Assembly (NCBI GenBank): GCA_046704785.1
Contig: JBJKRF010000077.1
Span: 1-13,536, forward strand
DNA from: JBJKRF01 sp046704785
GTDB lineage: Bacteria > Chloroflexota > Anaerolineae > Anaerolineales > Villigracilaceae
Length of the DNA stretch: 13,536 bases
Reading direction: 5' to 3'
Made by a program: the position numbers and the translations under genes. The notes beneath the pieces are model-generated. The model was not told where the DNA came from and searched no databases. It saw nothing but the letters and a program-made list of their open reading frames with translations. Each line of letters begins with the position of its first letter. Position 1 is the stretch's first letter. Shown piece by piece: positions 1-5,709 of this stretch.

Positions 1-16
1 CATTTTTACCGCCAAG

Positions 17-301
17 CTACCATCCTACCCGCTCTGTCGGGGCTACTTCGTTTGTACCCGACCACAGTCTATTGCATAATTTGTAAAGGTGCCACGATCT
101 CTTTTTGAACTCTTTTGAACCGTGCCATTTATTGGACACATTGACCAACACCGCCCGCACCATACGTCGTAAGGGGTAATCGGCAAAGAGAATATTGTAG
201 TCCTCGCAGGTCAGCAGCGTCAGGGTGGCGTAGTCTTCGTGCGCAAAGCTGACACAGTGGCAACGTCCCTTGACAAACCGGAGAATAGCGATACAATGGT
301 G
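17..301 (-). pseudogene. Sortase C-terminal remnant
   Basis: Read on the minus strand, this frame runs from just after an in-frame TGA (302-304) to TAG at 17-19 and has no usable start codon. It encodes FAHEDYATLTLLTC (Cys codon at 206-208), followed after about 16 residues by YPLRRMVRAVLVNV. The TLTLLTC block with its catalytic Cys, and the downstream RR/R before a final beta strand, are the hallmark of the sortase (LPXTG transpeptidase) C-terminus. The His-containing N-terminal half is missing. Sortase-like similarity just upstream (RDVATVSA, YRYS) appears to fall in other frames, so the gene looks truncated and frameshifted. The tail after VNV (to TEVRVGW-like residues) is not sortase-like. 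I am fairly sure of the family. Calling it a pseudogene is inference, because whether an intact copy once extended through 300-900 cannot be seen: nadC now occupies that space. Confidence 0.5.
270..297 (+). promoter_or_regulatory. Sigma-70 promoter of nadCAB
   Basis: TTGACA (270-275), a 16-base spacer, and TACAAT (292-297) give a perfect -35 and a 5/6 -10. The predicted start of transcription is near 304, leaving a 5' UTR of about 77 bases before the nadC TTG. The promoter lies inside the minus-strand sortase remnant. Confidence 0.75.
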
Positions 302-313
302 TCAAAAGTACAC
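299..313. promoter_or_regulatory. Candidate repressor operator, copy 1
   Basis: GTGTC-AAAAG-TACAC is an imperfect 5-5-5 inverted repeat (one arm mismatch) that starts two bases after the -10 box and covers the predicted transcription start. It matches copy 2 (352-366) at 12 of 15 positions. A bound protein here would block the promoter. NAD genes are commonly controlled by dedicated repressors (NiaR, NrtR, NadR, NadQ), but I cannot assign one, and no regulator gene lies in the window. Confidence 0.45.
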
Positions 314-351
314 GAAGCGGATTTTCCGCTTTCATTTTGCGAACAAAAATA

Positions 352-366
352 GTGTACAAAATACAC
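352..366. promoter_or_regulatory. Candidate repressor operator, copy 2
   Basis: GTGTA-CAAAA-TACAC is a perfect 5-5-5 inverted repeat ending one base before the nadC Shine-Dalgarno sequence. Its centre (359) is 53 bases from the centre of copy 1 (306), about five helical turns, so both would face the same side of the DNA. Alternatively, the transcribed repeat could form a small hairpin next to the ribosome binding site. Confidence 0.5.
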
Positions 367-380
367 CAAGGGAGCTTCTT

Positions 381-1253
381 TTGAATCCTTCGACCCTTCC
401 GCCTCGAATCATGGAGGCCATCCAACGCGCGCTGGACGAGGATATCGGTAGCGGCGACGTCACCAGCGATAGCATCCTCCCGGCGGAGGCCGGCATGCAT
501 GGACAAATCATCGCCAAACAGGCGGGCGTCGTCGCCGGCTTGGACGTGGCGCAGGCTGTCTATAAGACAGTCGACCCGCAGATTAAGTTCCATTTCGATG
601 CGGGAGAAGGCGCCTGTGTCACCGATCATCAAACCCTGGCCACCGTATCCGGCCCGGCCCGCAGCCTGCTGACCGCCGAACGGACGGCGCTTAACTTCCT
701 GGGGCGCATGTCCGGGATCGCCACATTGACACGGCAGTTCGTGGATGCAGTGGCCGGCACGCAAGCGGTCATCCTCGATACGCGCAAAACCGCTCCCGGC
801 CTGCGTTTGGTCGATAAGCTGGCAGTGGCGCGCGGCGGCGGCCAGAACCACCGCGTCGGTCTGTACGACATGATTCTCATCAAGGATAACCACATCGATT
901 TCGCCGGCTCGCTGGAAGAAGCCGTCCGGCGGGCGCGGGCCGCCCAGAGCGGTTTGGAGATCGAGGTGGAGGCGCGCACACTGGAACACGTCGAAACGGC
1001 GTTGAAGCTGCGGGTAGAACGCATCCTGCTGGACAACATGTCAGTGGAGACGATGGCCGAGGCGGTACGCAGAACCGCCGGGCGGGCCAGGCTGGAGGCG
1101 TCCGGCAATGTCACGTTGGAAACCGTACGCCGCATCGCCGAGACCGGCGTGGATTACATCTCCGTTGGAGCTTTGACTCATTCAGCCAAAGTCTTCGACG
1201 TGTCGTTCGATTATTTGTCCTCCCCTCTTCCAAGGGAAGAGGAAGTGAAATGA
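381..1253 (+). CDS. nadC: Quinolinate phosphoribosyltransferase (nicotinate-nucleotide pyrophosphorylase, decarboxylating)
   Basis: Cytosolic enzyme that converts quinolinate and PRPP to nicotinate mononucleotide, CO2 and pyrophosphate, the last of the three de novo steps encoded here. At 290 residues it has the usual NadC length. Visible motifs are DEDIGSGDVTSD (residues 19-30), TAERTALNFLGRMSGIAT (98-115), DTRKTAPGLR (133-142), then the GGGQNHRVGLYDMILIKDNH stretch (152-171), EVEART (195-200), LLDNMS (216-221), and EASGNV (239-244) with SVGALTHS (261-268) at the phosphate site. I choose the TTG at 381 because AAGGGAG (368-374) sits six bases before it. An in-frame ATG at 270 overlaps the promoter, and the ATG at 411 has no Shine-Dalgarno and would remove about ten N-terminal residues. 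The last dozen residues (LSSPLPREEEVK) are an atypical tail encoded by a palindrome. nadA follows after 21 bases. Confidence 0.95.
   Translation: MNPSTLPPRIMEAIQRALDEDIGSGDVTSDSILPAEAGMHGQIIAKQAGVVAGLDVAQAVYKTVDPQIKFHFDAGEGACVTDHQTLATVSGPARSLLTAERTALNFLGRMSGIATLTRQFVDAVAGTQAVILDTRKTAPGLRLVDKLAVARGGGQNHRVGLYDMILIKDNHIDFAGSLEEAVRRARAAQSGLEIEVEARTLEHVETALKLRVERILLDNMSVETMAEAVRRTAGRARLEASGNVTLETVRRIAETGVDYISVGALTHSAKVFDVSFDYLSSPLPREEEVK
1224..1242. repeat. Palindrome inside the nadC 3' end
   Basis: CCTCTTCC-AAG-GGAAGAGG is a perfect 8-base inverted repeat with a 3-base loop, located in the last codons of nadC after the conserved fold ends. It resembles a small dispersed intergenic palindrome that has been read through to make a C-terminal extension. 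There is no U-tract, so it is not a terminator. Confidence 0.5.
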
Positions 1254-1274
1254 AATACTGGTAAAGGAGACAGC

Positions 1275-2330
1275 ATGAACGCTGAAGCACAAAAATTATA
1301 TGAAGAAATGAAAGTTCATCTCGACAAGCTCGCGCCCGATTTCGAACTGGCCTACAAAGCCGAGATCGCCGTGGAGATCAATCAACTCAAGAAAGAAAAG
1401 AACGCCGTGATCTTGGGGCACAATTACATGGAGCCGGTGCTCTTCTATACCATCCCCGATTTCAAAGGCGACTCGCTCGACTTGAGTCGCAAGGCCGCCC
1501 AGACGGATAAGGATGTAATCGTCTTTTGCGGCGTGCGGTTCATGGCCGAGACGGCCAAGATTCTGAATCCCGCTAAGACGGTGCTGCTGCCGGCCAAAAA
1601 GGCCGGTTGCTCGCTGGCAGCCTCCATCCGCGCCGAGGACGTGCGCGCGCTCAAACGCCAGTATCCGGGCGTGCCGGTGGTGACCTATGTGAACACTTAC
1701 GCCGACGTAAAAGCCGAGAGTGACATTTGCTGCACGTCCAGCAACGCGGTGGCAGTGGTCGAATCGCTGCACAGCAATACAGTCATCTTCCTGCCCGACC
1801 AGTACCTGGCCAGCAACGTCGCCAAACAGACCGGAAAACATATCGTTTTTCCGAGCGTGACCGGCAGTGATGGCGCACAGACCAAAGCTGAGAAGAACCT
1901 GCTCGACGTGCAACTCGTCGGCTGGCATGGACGCTGCGAGGTGCACGAGAAATTTACGGTGGACGACATCCGCACCATCCGCGAACAGTTCCCGGACGTG
2001 GCCGTGTTGACGCATCCGGAGTGTTCGCCCGAAGTGGTGGCGGCCTCCGATTTTTCGGGCAGTACAAACGCCATGATCAACTATGTGCGCGAGAGCGCCG
2101 CTCCGCAGTACCTGCTCCTGACGGAATGTTCCATGGGCGACAACATCGCTGCCGCCAACCCCGATAAGGACATGCTGCGCCTGTGCATGGTGCGCTGTCC
2201 GCACATGAACATGATCACGATGGAGGATACACGCGACGCGCTGAAGCATGGCCGTTACGTGATCGACATTCCCGAAGAGATTCGCGCGCGCGCCTTCCAG
2301 GCCGTCGACCGGATGATCAAAATAGGGTAA
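1275..2330 (+). CDS. nadA: Quinolinate synthase (4Fe-4S)
   Basis: Condenses iminoaspartate (from NadB) with dihydroxyacetone phosphate to quinolinate, using an oxygen-sensitive [4Fe-4S] cluster. The three cluster ligands expected from the family are present: Cys85 in VIVFCGVRFMAETAKIL, Cys221 in GRCEVHEKF, and Cys308 in RCPHMNMIT. Other family blocks are LGHNYMEPV (48-56), GDSLDLSRKAA (65-75), NTYADVKAESDICCTSSNAV (140-159), HPECSPEV (247-254) and GSTNAM (262-267). At 351 residues it belongs to the longer NadA type, with an extra segment (about 191-217) between the PDQYLASNVAKQTGK block and the second cluster Cys. The start at 1275 is backed by AAAGGAGA at 1263-1270. It is the middle gene of nadCAB. 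Confidence 0.96.
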   Translation: MNAEAQKLYEEMKVHLDKLAPDFELAYKAEIAVEINQLKKEKNAVILGHNYMEPVLFYTIPDFKGDSLDLSRKAAQTDKDVIVFCGVRFMAETAKILNPAKTVLLPAKKAGCSLAASIRAEDVRALKRQYPGVPVVTYVNTYADVKAESDICCTSSNAVAVVESLHSNTVIFLPDQYLASNVAKQTGKHIVFPSVTGSDGAQTKAEKNLLDVQLVGWHGRCEVHEKFTVDDIRTIREQFPDVAVLTHPECSPEVVAASDFSGSTNAMINYVRESAAPQYLLLTECSMGDNIAAANPDKDMLRLCMVRCPHMNMITMEDTRDALKHGRYVIDIPEEIRARAFQAVDRMIKIG

Positions 2331-2360
2331 GGGCGCTTACTGGTTGCCCTAACAAATATA

Positions 2361-3962
2361 ATGAAAACAACCGACGTACTCATTATCGGCTCCGGCATTG
2401 CCGGGGCCACCGCCGCCATCCGCCTGGCGCAGAATCCGAAGCGCCACATCATTCTCATCAACCGTGCGCCCGATTTGCACGAGTCGAATACCTACTGGGC
2501 CCAGGGTGGGATCATCCATCGCAGTCCCGACGACAACGCCGACCTGCTGGTGGAGGACATCCTGGCTGCGGGAGCAGGCGCCTCCCTGCCCGAGGCAGCT
2601 CATATCCTGGCCGAACAAGGCCCCAACCTATTGGAACAAATCCTGATGCAAGAAGCCAACATCCAGTTCGACCGCGACGCCGACGGCACGCTGTCCTACG
2701 GCCAGGAAGCAGCCCACTCGCGGCGGCGCATCTTGCACGTGGGCGACGGCACCGGCGCGGCCATCAGCCAAGGCCTGATCGCTGCGCTGAAACGTTACCC
2801 GAACATCGAGGTGCTCTCCAACGCCACCGCCGTCGACCTGATCACTTATCCCCACCACTCACGCGATCCGCTGGACGCCTACCGCCCGGTGACCTGCCAC
2901 GGCGCATACATCTTCGACCGCAGCGGTCAGGCCGTCCATCGCACGCTGGCCGCGATAACGGTGCTGGCGACGGGGGGACTGGGGCGCATCTATCGCAATA
3001 CCACCAACCCGCTGGGTGCGCGCGGCGATGGCATCGCCATGGCCGACCGGGCCGGGGCACAAATCATCAACGCGGAATACGTTCAGTTTCATCCGACGGC
3101 GCTGGCAGCCCCCGGCGCGGAGGGATTTCTCATCAGCGAAGCGGTACGCGGCGAGGGCGGCGCGCTGCTGACCCCCGACGGGCATCCGTTTATGGAGAAA
3201 TATTCCCCCGAATGGAAAGACCTGGCCCCGCGTGATGTGGTGGCGCGCGCCATCCACATGGAAATGGAAGCCAACGGCTACTCACACGTTCTGCTGGACA
3301 TTGCCTCGCACATGGACGCAGACGCGATTCGCGCGCGCTTTCCGAACATCCATGCCGAATGCATGCGCGTGGGCATCGACATGACCCGTGAGCCGATTCC
3401 CGTTGTACCGGCAGCGCACTACTTCTGCGGCGGCGTATTCGTGGACGAATGGGGACGCGCCAGCATCGACAACTTGTACGCCATCGGCGAAGTCAGTTGT
3501 ACCGGCCTGCACGGCGCAAACCGACTGGCCTCCACCTCACTGCTGGAAGGCATGACCTGGGGCTATCGCGCAGCCAATCACATCGAGCAGGTTCTGACGA
3601 CGGCTTACCCGCCGATCCCGACCCGTGACGAGGTGCCGCTCTGGGACGAATCCAACCTGACGCGCGACTCCGACCCGGCGCTGATCCAGGGCGATATGCA
3701 GACCATTCAGAGCATCATGTGGAACTACGTCGGCCTGATTCGCTCCGGTGAACGTCTGGCGCGCGCCATCCGTGAGCTGCGTCACCTGCAAAACGAGATC
3801 GAAATGTTCTATCGCAAAACCCGCCTGAGCGACGGCCTGATCGGGCTGCGCAACGCCGTGGAAGTAGCGTTGCTGGTGGCCGAGGCCGCTTATCACAATC
3901 GACAGAGCCGTGGTTGCCATTACCGTACCGACGCCGTCGAAGTCGGAGACCGATTGCTATAA
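2361..3962 (+). CDS. nadB: L-aspartate oxidase (FAD)
   Basis: Flavoenzyme that oxidises L-aspartate to iminoaspartate for NadA; it can use oxygen or fumarate as acceptor. It has 533 residues, normal for NadB. Seen in order: the FAD-binding Rossmann motif VLIIGSGIAGATAA (6-19); SNTYWAQGGI (42-51); HSRRRILHVGDGTG (119-132); ATGGLGRIYRNTTNP (203-217); EYVQFHPTAL with His244 (239-248); ISEAVRGEGGALL with Arg263; APRDVVARAI with Arg291; PAAHYFCGGV with His353; and the FAD block IGEVSCTGLHGANRLASTSL (375-394). The C-terminal helical domain ends in SRGCHYRTDA. The start is fixed by the Rossmann motif, but the 30 bases after nadA (AGGGC...GCCCT hairpin, then aacaaatata) show no Shine-Dalgarno. Translation may depend on coupling to nadA or an A/U-rich standby site. 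Confidence 0.96.
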   Translation: MKTTDVLIIGSGIAGATAAIRLAQNPKRHIILINRAPDLHESNTYWAQGGIIHRSPDDNADLLVEDILAAGAGASLPEAAHILAEQGPNLLEQILMQEANIQFDRDADGTLSYGQEAAHSRRRILHVGDGTGAAISQGLIAALKRYPNIEVLSNATAVDLITYPHHSRDPLDAYRPVTCHGAYIFDRSGQAVHRTLAAITVLATGGLGRIYRNTTNPLGARGDGIAMADRAGAQIINAEYVQFHPTALAAPGAEGFLISEAVRGEGGALLTPDGHPFMEKYSPEWKDLAPRDVVARAIHMEMEANGYSHVLLDIASHMDADAIRARFPNIHAECMRVGIDMTREPIPVVPAAHYFCGGVFVDEWGRASIDNLYAIGEVSCTGLHGANRLASTSLLEGMTWGYRAANHIEQVLTTAYPPIPTRDEVPLWDESNLTRDSDPALIQGDMQTIQSIMWNYVGLIRSGERLARAIRELRHLQNEIEMFYRKTRLSDGLIGLRNAVEVALLVAEAAYHNRQSRGCHYRTDAVEVGDRLL

Positions 3963-3996
3963 AAAGCGAGGGCGGCTTGCGCAGCCGCCCTCGCTT
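3961..3996 (-). terminator. Intrinsic terminator of the L7/L12-like gene, at the convergent junction
   Basis: A perfect 14-base stem (3964-3977 with 3983-3996) closes a 5-base loop. On the minus strand it is followed by TTTTTATAG, which overlaps the nadB stop codon. The U-tract is on the minus strand, so it ends the transcript of the gene at 4005-4259. On the + strand the stem is followed by CGGG, so it would work only weakly for nadCAB. Confidence 0.8.
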
Positions 3997-4004
3997 CGGG
4001 CAAG

Positions 4005-4259
4005 TTACAGGCTCTCCACGTAATTTTTCGCGTCGGCCAGCGAGGCGTTGGTTTTCTCGCGGTAGAGCTTGATGGCCTCGATGAGCTTTCCCTGCTGTTT
4101 CAGGGCAAGCACATCAGCGTAGTTTGTCTCCGGCGGCGCGTCGACGTACGGGACGATCGACTGTCCCAGTAAAAACTGCACGGCTCGCTCCAACATGGAG
4201 ACGCGCGTTTCGAGCTTCATCACTTCCATTCTGAGATTTGCGATTTCGGTTTCGTACAT
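4005..4259 (-). CDS. Small protein with ribosomal L7/L12 C-terminal-like domain
   Basis: An 84-residue protein of unknown role. Residues 1-30 (MYETEIANLRMEVMKLETRVSMLERAV) have the heptad-like spacing of a coiled coil. Residues 48-84 (ADVLALKQQGKLIEAIKLYREKTNASLADAKNYVESL) match the helix-turn pattern of the ribosomal protein L7/L12 C-terminal domain (GKKIxAIKxxRxxTGxxLxEAKxxVE). Small proteins of this type that are not the ribosomal stalk occur in several phyla, and their function is not established. The true L7/L12 hinge and dimerisation region is absent. Start choice: ATG at 4257-4259 has AAGGAG at 4266-4271; a longer in-frame start at 4349 would overlap the promoter. It is preceded by its own promoter and followed by a strong terminator, so it is an independent unit. 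Confidence 0.75.
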   Translation of the reverse strand: MYETEIANLRMEVMKLETRVSMLERAVQFLLGQSIVPYVDAPPETNYADVLALKQQGKLIEAIKLYREKTNASLADAKNYVESL

Positions 4260-4320
4260 TCTGGTCTCCTTGGCCTTGGATGCACTGACGGAAATACGCC
4301 CTACCCTTTGGGCTCTGCAG

Positions 4321-4349
4321 AGTATAGGCTTTCTTAATTTTACGCGCAA
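4321..4349 (-). promoter_or_regulatory. Likely promoter of the L7/L12-like gene
   Basis: On the minus strand, TTGCGC (4344-4349) and TATACT (4321-4326) are separated by 17 bases. The -10 is 5/6 and the -35 is weak (3/6). It would give a 5' UTR of about 55 bases with the AAGGAG ribosome site at its end. Confidence 0.4.
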
Positions 4350-4450
4350 TCACCTGAAAGGGTCGATCGACCATGACAATTTGAAAATAACGTTGGACAA
4401 TCTTTTGCCTGTTGGTAGCCGGGTTAGGGGAACGGCTGTTTTTGTAGCGT

Positions 4451-4488
4451 TGAGGAGGTGATTGGGCCAATCACCTCCTCACGTTTTT
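4451..4488 (+). terminator. Hairpin with U-tract on the + strand, facing hisE
   Basis: TGAGGAGGTGATTGG (4451-4465) pairs perfectly with CCAATCACCTCCTCA (4467-4481), leaving 13 base pairs and a 5-base loop when folded, and is followed by CGTTTTTATTT on the + strand. On the minus strand, the direction of the his operon, the stem is followed by ACGCTACAAA, so it does not look like a classical terminator for hisE, although the stem itself may protect the 3' end of his mRNA. There is no + strand gene just upstream; the nearest is nadB. The likely use is stopping read-through or antisense transcription into the his genes. Confidence 0.55.
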
Positions 4489-4506
4489 ATTTCGTTATTT
4501 CTCCTC

Positions 4507-4782
4507 CTACTTCCTCCGCTTTTCCAATTCCGCTGCCACGTCCGCCGGGCGAATCCCTTTGGCCGCCATCAGCACCAGGGTGTGGTATGTCAGATCGGCA
4601 AGTTCCTCGATCAGGCGCGCGTTGTCTTGCGCTAGCGCTGCCACGACCACCTCCGCACCTTCCTCGCCGACTTTCTGCGCGATGCGCGGCAGTCCTTTAT
4701 CGAACAGGGATGCCGTGTACGAACTTTCGGTGGGGTGTTCTTTGCGGTCGAGAATGGTTGCATAGAGTTCATTGATTGCCAT
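4507..4782 (-). CDS. hisE: Phosphoribosyl-ATP pyrophosphatase
   Basis: Hydrolyses phosphoribosyl-ATP to phosphoribosyl-AMP and pyrophosphate, the second step of histidine synthesis. It has 91 residues, the usual size for a stand-alone HisE, and an all-alpha MazG-like fold. Key blocks are TESSYTASLFDKG (18-30), KVGEEGAEVVVAAL (37-50) and EELADLTYHTLVLM (59-72), whose acidic residues bind Mg2+. The start ATG has AAGGAAAT a few bases upstream. It is the last gene of the his operon and is separated from hisI, with which it is fused in many bacteria, by a 462-base low-GC gene and a 132-base AT-rich gap. That gap holds a small perfect hairpin (AATGTTTT-GG-AAAACATT, 4841-4858) and no convincing promoter. 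Confidence 0.95.
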   Translation of the reverse strand: MAINELYATILDRKEHPTESSYTASLFDKGLPRIAQKVGEEGAEVVVAALAQDNARLIEELADLTYHTLVLMAAKGIRPADVAAELEKRRK

Positions 4783-4914
4783 GAGATTTCCTTATAAAGA
4801 TGATTTATGAAATGATGGAACCTTGTTGGAAAGACTTCTAAATGTTTTGGAAAACATTGAAAGTTCTAGTTTCACTGAAATAGTGTTGGCCTCATAAAAT
4901 GAGACACAGGATGA

Positions 4915-5376
4915 CTATATTTCTTCACCAAGCCATTGTGCAAAAACTTTCCAATCCCTTTGGTCAGCTATCCATGAGTAAATGGATAGCTTTTGACGAT
5001 TTCCATTCCGAGTCAGGAAAACATCCTTACCTTCTAAAGATAAATCCTTGGGAGAAGTGAGAGAATAGACCTTGTGTGAATTCCCAATCAGAGCCTTTAG
5101 GATCAACGAGTTCTGCGAAACTTCAAAATAAACACCGCGCAAGAACAGAAGTCCAATTCCAATACCGACAAGACTTGATAGACCAAGAGAAACATCTGTC
5201 TTTTGTGCCCCAACCAGAAGAGTCAGAAAAAGGCATAAATTCAATGCAGAAAGCACAATGATGACAATACCAATGGTCTTGTTAATGCGTATCTCCATCA
5301 GCTTCTCCATTTCTTGACAAGAAACGCCCAATGATGTGTTCAACTTTTTCGATAGATCAAGAACACCGCTTCTCAT
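4915..5376 (-). CDS. Unknown two-TM membrane protein inserted between hisI and hisE
   Basis: A 153-residue protein I do not recognise. Two hydrophobic segments (about 34-56, TIGIVIIVLSALNLCLFLTLLVG, and about 62-83, VSLGLSSLVGIGIGLLFLRGVYF) form a helical hairpin. A soluble C-terminal domain of about 70 residues follows, with alternating beta-like stretches (EVSQNSLILKALIGNSHKVYSL, DVFLTRNGNRQKLSIYSW) and a closing helix, reminiscent of bacterial PH-like domains (inference). The start at 5374-5376 overlaps the hisI stop as ATGA, but its ribosome site (GGAAG) is close. Met27 (ATG 5296-5298) has GGAG at six bases and would give 127 residues. An upstream ATG at 5415 is possible but runs deep into hisI. 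Base composition is about 35-38% G+C, against roughly 75% in parts of hisF, so it looks like a late arrival. Confidence 0.6.
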   Translation of the reverse strand: MRSGVLDLSKKLNTSLGVSCQEMEKLMEIRINKTIGIVIIVLSALNLCLFLTLLVGAQKTDVSLGLSSLVGIGIGLLFLRGVYFEVSQNSLILKALIGNSHKVYSLTSPKDLSLEGKDVFLTRNGNRQKLSIYSWIADQRDWKVFAQWLGEEI

Positions 5377-5687
5377 AACTTCCGGTAAAAACAACTCACC
5401 TGCCCGGTGTGACAAGCCGGGCCGGCGGGTTCTACCAGCAGCAGCAGCGTGTCGCCGTCGCAGTCATAGCGCAGCTCGACCACCTTCTGCGTATTACCCG
5501 ACGTAGCCCCTTTATGCCACAACTCCTGGCGCGAACGGCTCCAGAACCAGGTCTCGCCACTCTCACGGGTCTTCTGCAGCGACTCGGCGTTCATCCAGGC
5601 TACCATCAACACCTCCCTGCTGGCGGAATCCTGCACAACCGCCGGGATCAATCCATGATCGTCGAACTTAAGGGAAAAGTCATCCAT
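5373..5687 (-). CDS. hisI: Phosphoribosyl-AMP cyclohydrolase
   Basis: Zinc enzyme that opens the adenine ring of phosphoribosyl-AMP to give ProFAR. It has 104 residues, the monofunctional length with no fused HisE domain. Landmarks are VLMVAWMN (26-33), TWFWSRSRQELWHKGATSGNTQKV (46-69), the metal-binding DCDGD (Asp75, Cys76, Asp77, Asp79), and the cysteines Cys92 in PACHTG and Cys99 in SCFYR. The start ATG follows AAGGTAGG at five bases and lies 22 bases after hisF. Its TGA overlaps the ATG of the membrane-protein gene. Composition falls sharply near its last 30 bases. Confidence 0.96.
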   Translation of the reverse strand: MDDFSLKFDDHGLIPAVVQDSASREVLMVAWMNAESLQKTRESGETWFWSRSRQELWHKGATSGNTQKVVELRYDCDGDTLLLLVEPAGPACHTGQVSCFYRKL

Positions 5688-5709
5688 CCATTCCTACCTT
5701 TTCTCCTGC

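Noticed and set aside
103..120. Short tandem repeat (tttttgaac-tcttttgaac)
   Set aside because: Two imperfect copies of about ten bases in decayed sequence; no array and no function visible.
267..380. NAD-binding riboswitch in the nadC 5' UTR
   Set aside because: The transcribed leader of about 77 bases is too short and lacks paired helices; the two inverted repeats look like DNA operators.
129..989. Minus-strand open frame of 286 codons opposite nadC
   Set aside because: Mostly the shadow of nadC. Only its low-coordinate end overlaps the sortase remnant, and that remnant reads in another frame.
1296..2249. Long minus-strand open frame opposite nadA, and similar ones opposite hisF, hisA, hisB, hisC and hisD
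   Set aside because: Antisense shadows with His/Gly/Arg-biased products, no ribosome sites and no family motifs. The sense strands carry full enzymes.
2183..3235. Long + strand open frame overlapping nadA and nadB
   Set aside because: Arginine/proline/histidine-rich product typical of a shifted frame of GC-rich DNA. It lies across two genes with complete conserved motifs.
4841..4858. Perfect hairpin AATGTTTT-GG-AAAACATT upstream of hisE as a terminator
   Set aside because: A/T-rich stem with a 2-base loop and no U-tract on the minus strand. Termination here would cut off hisE.
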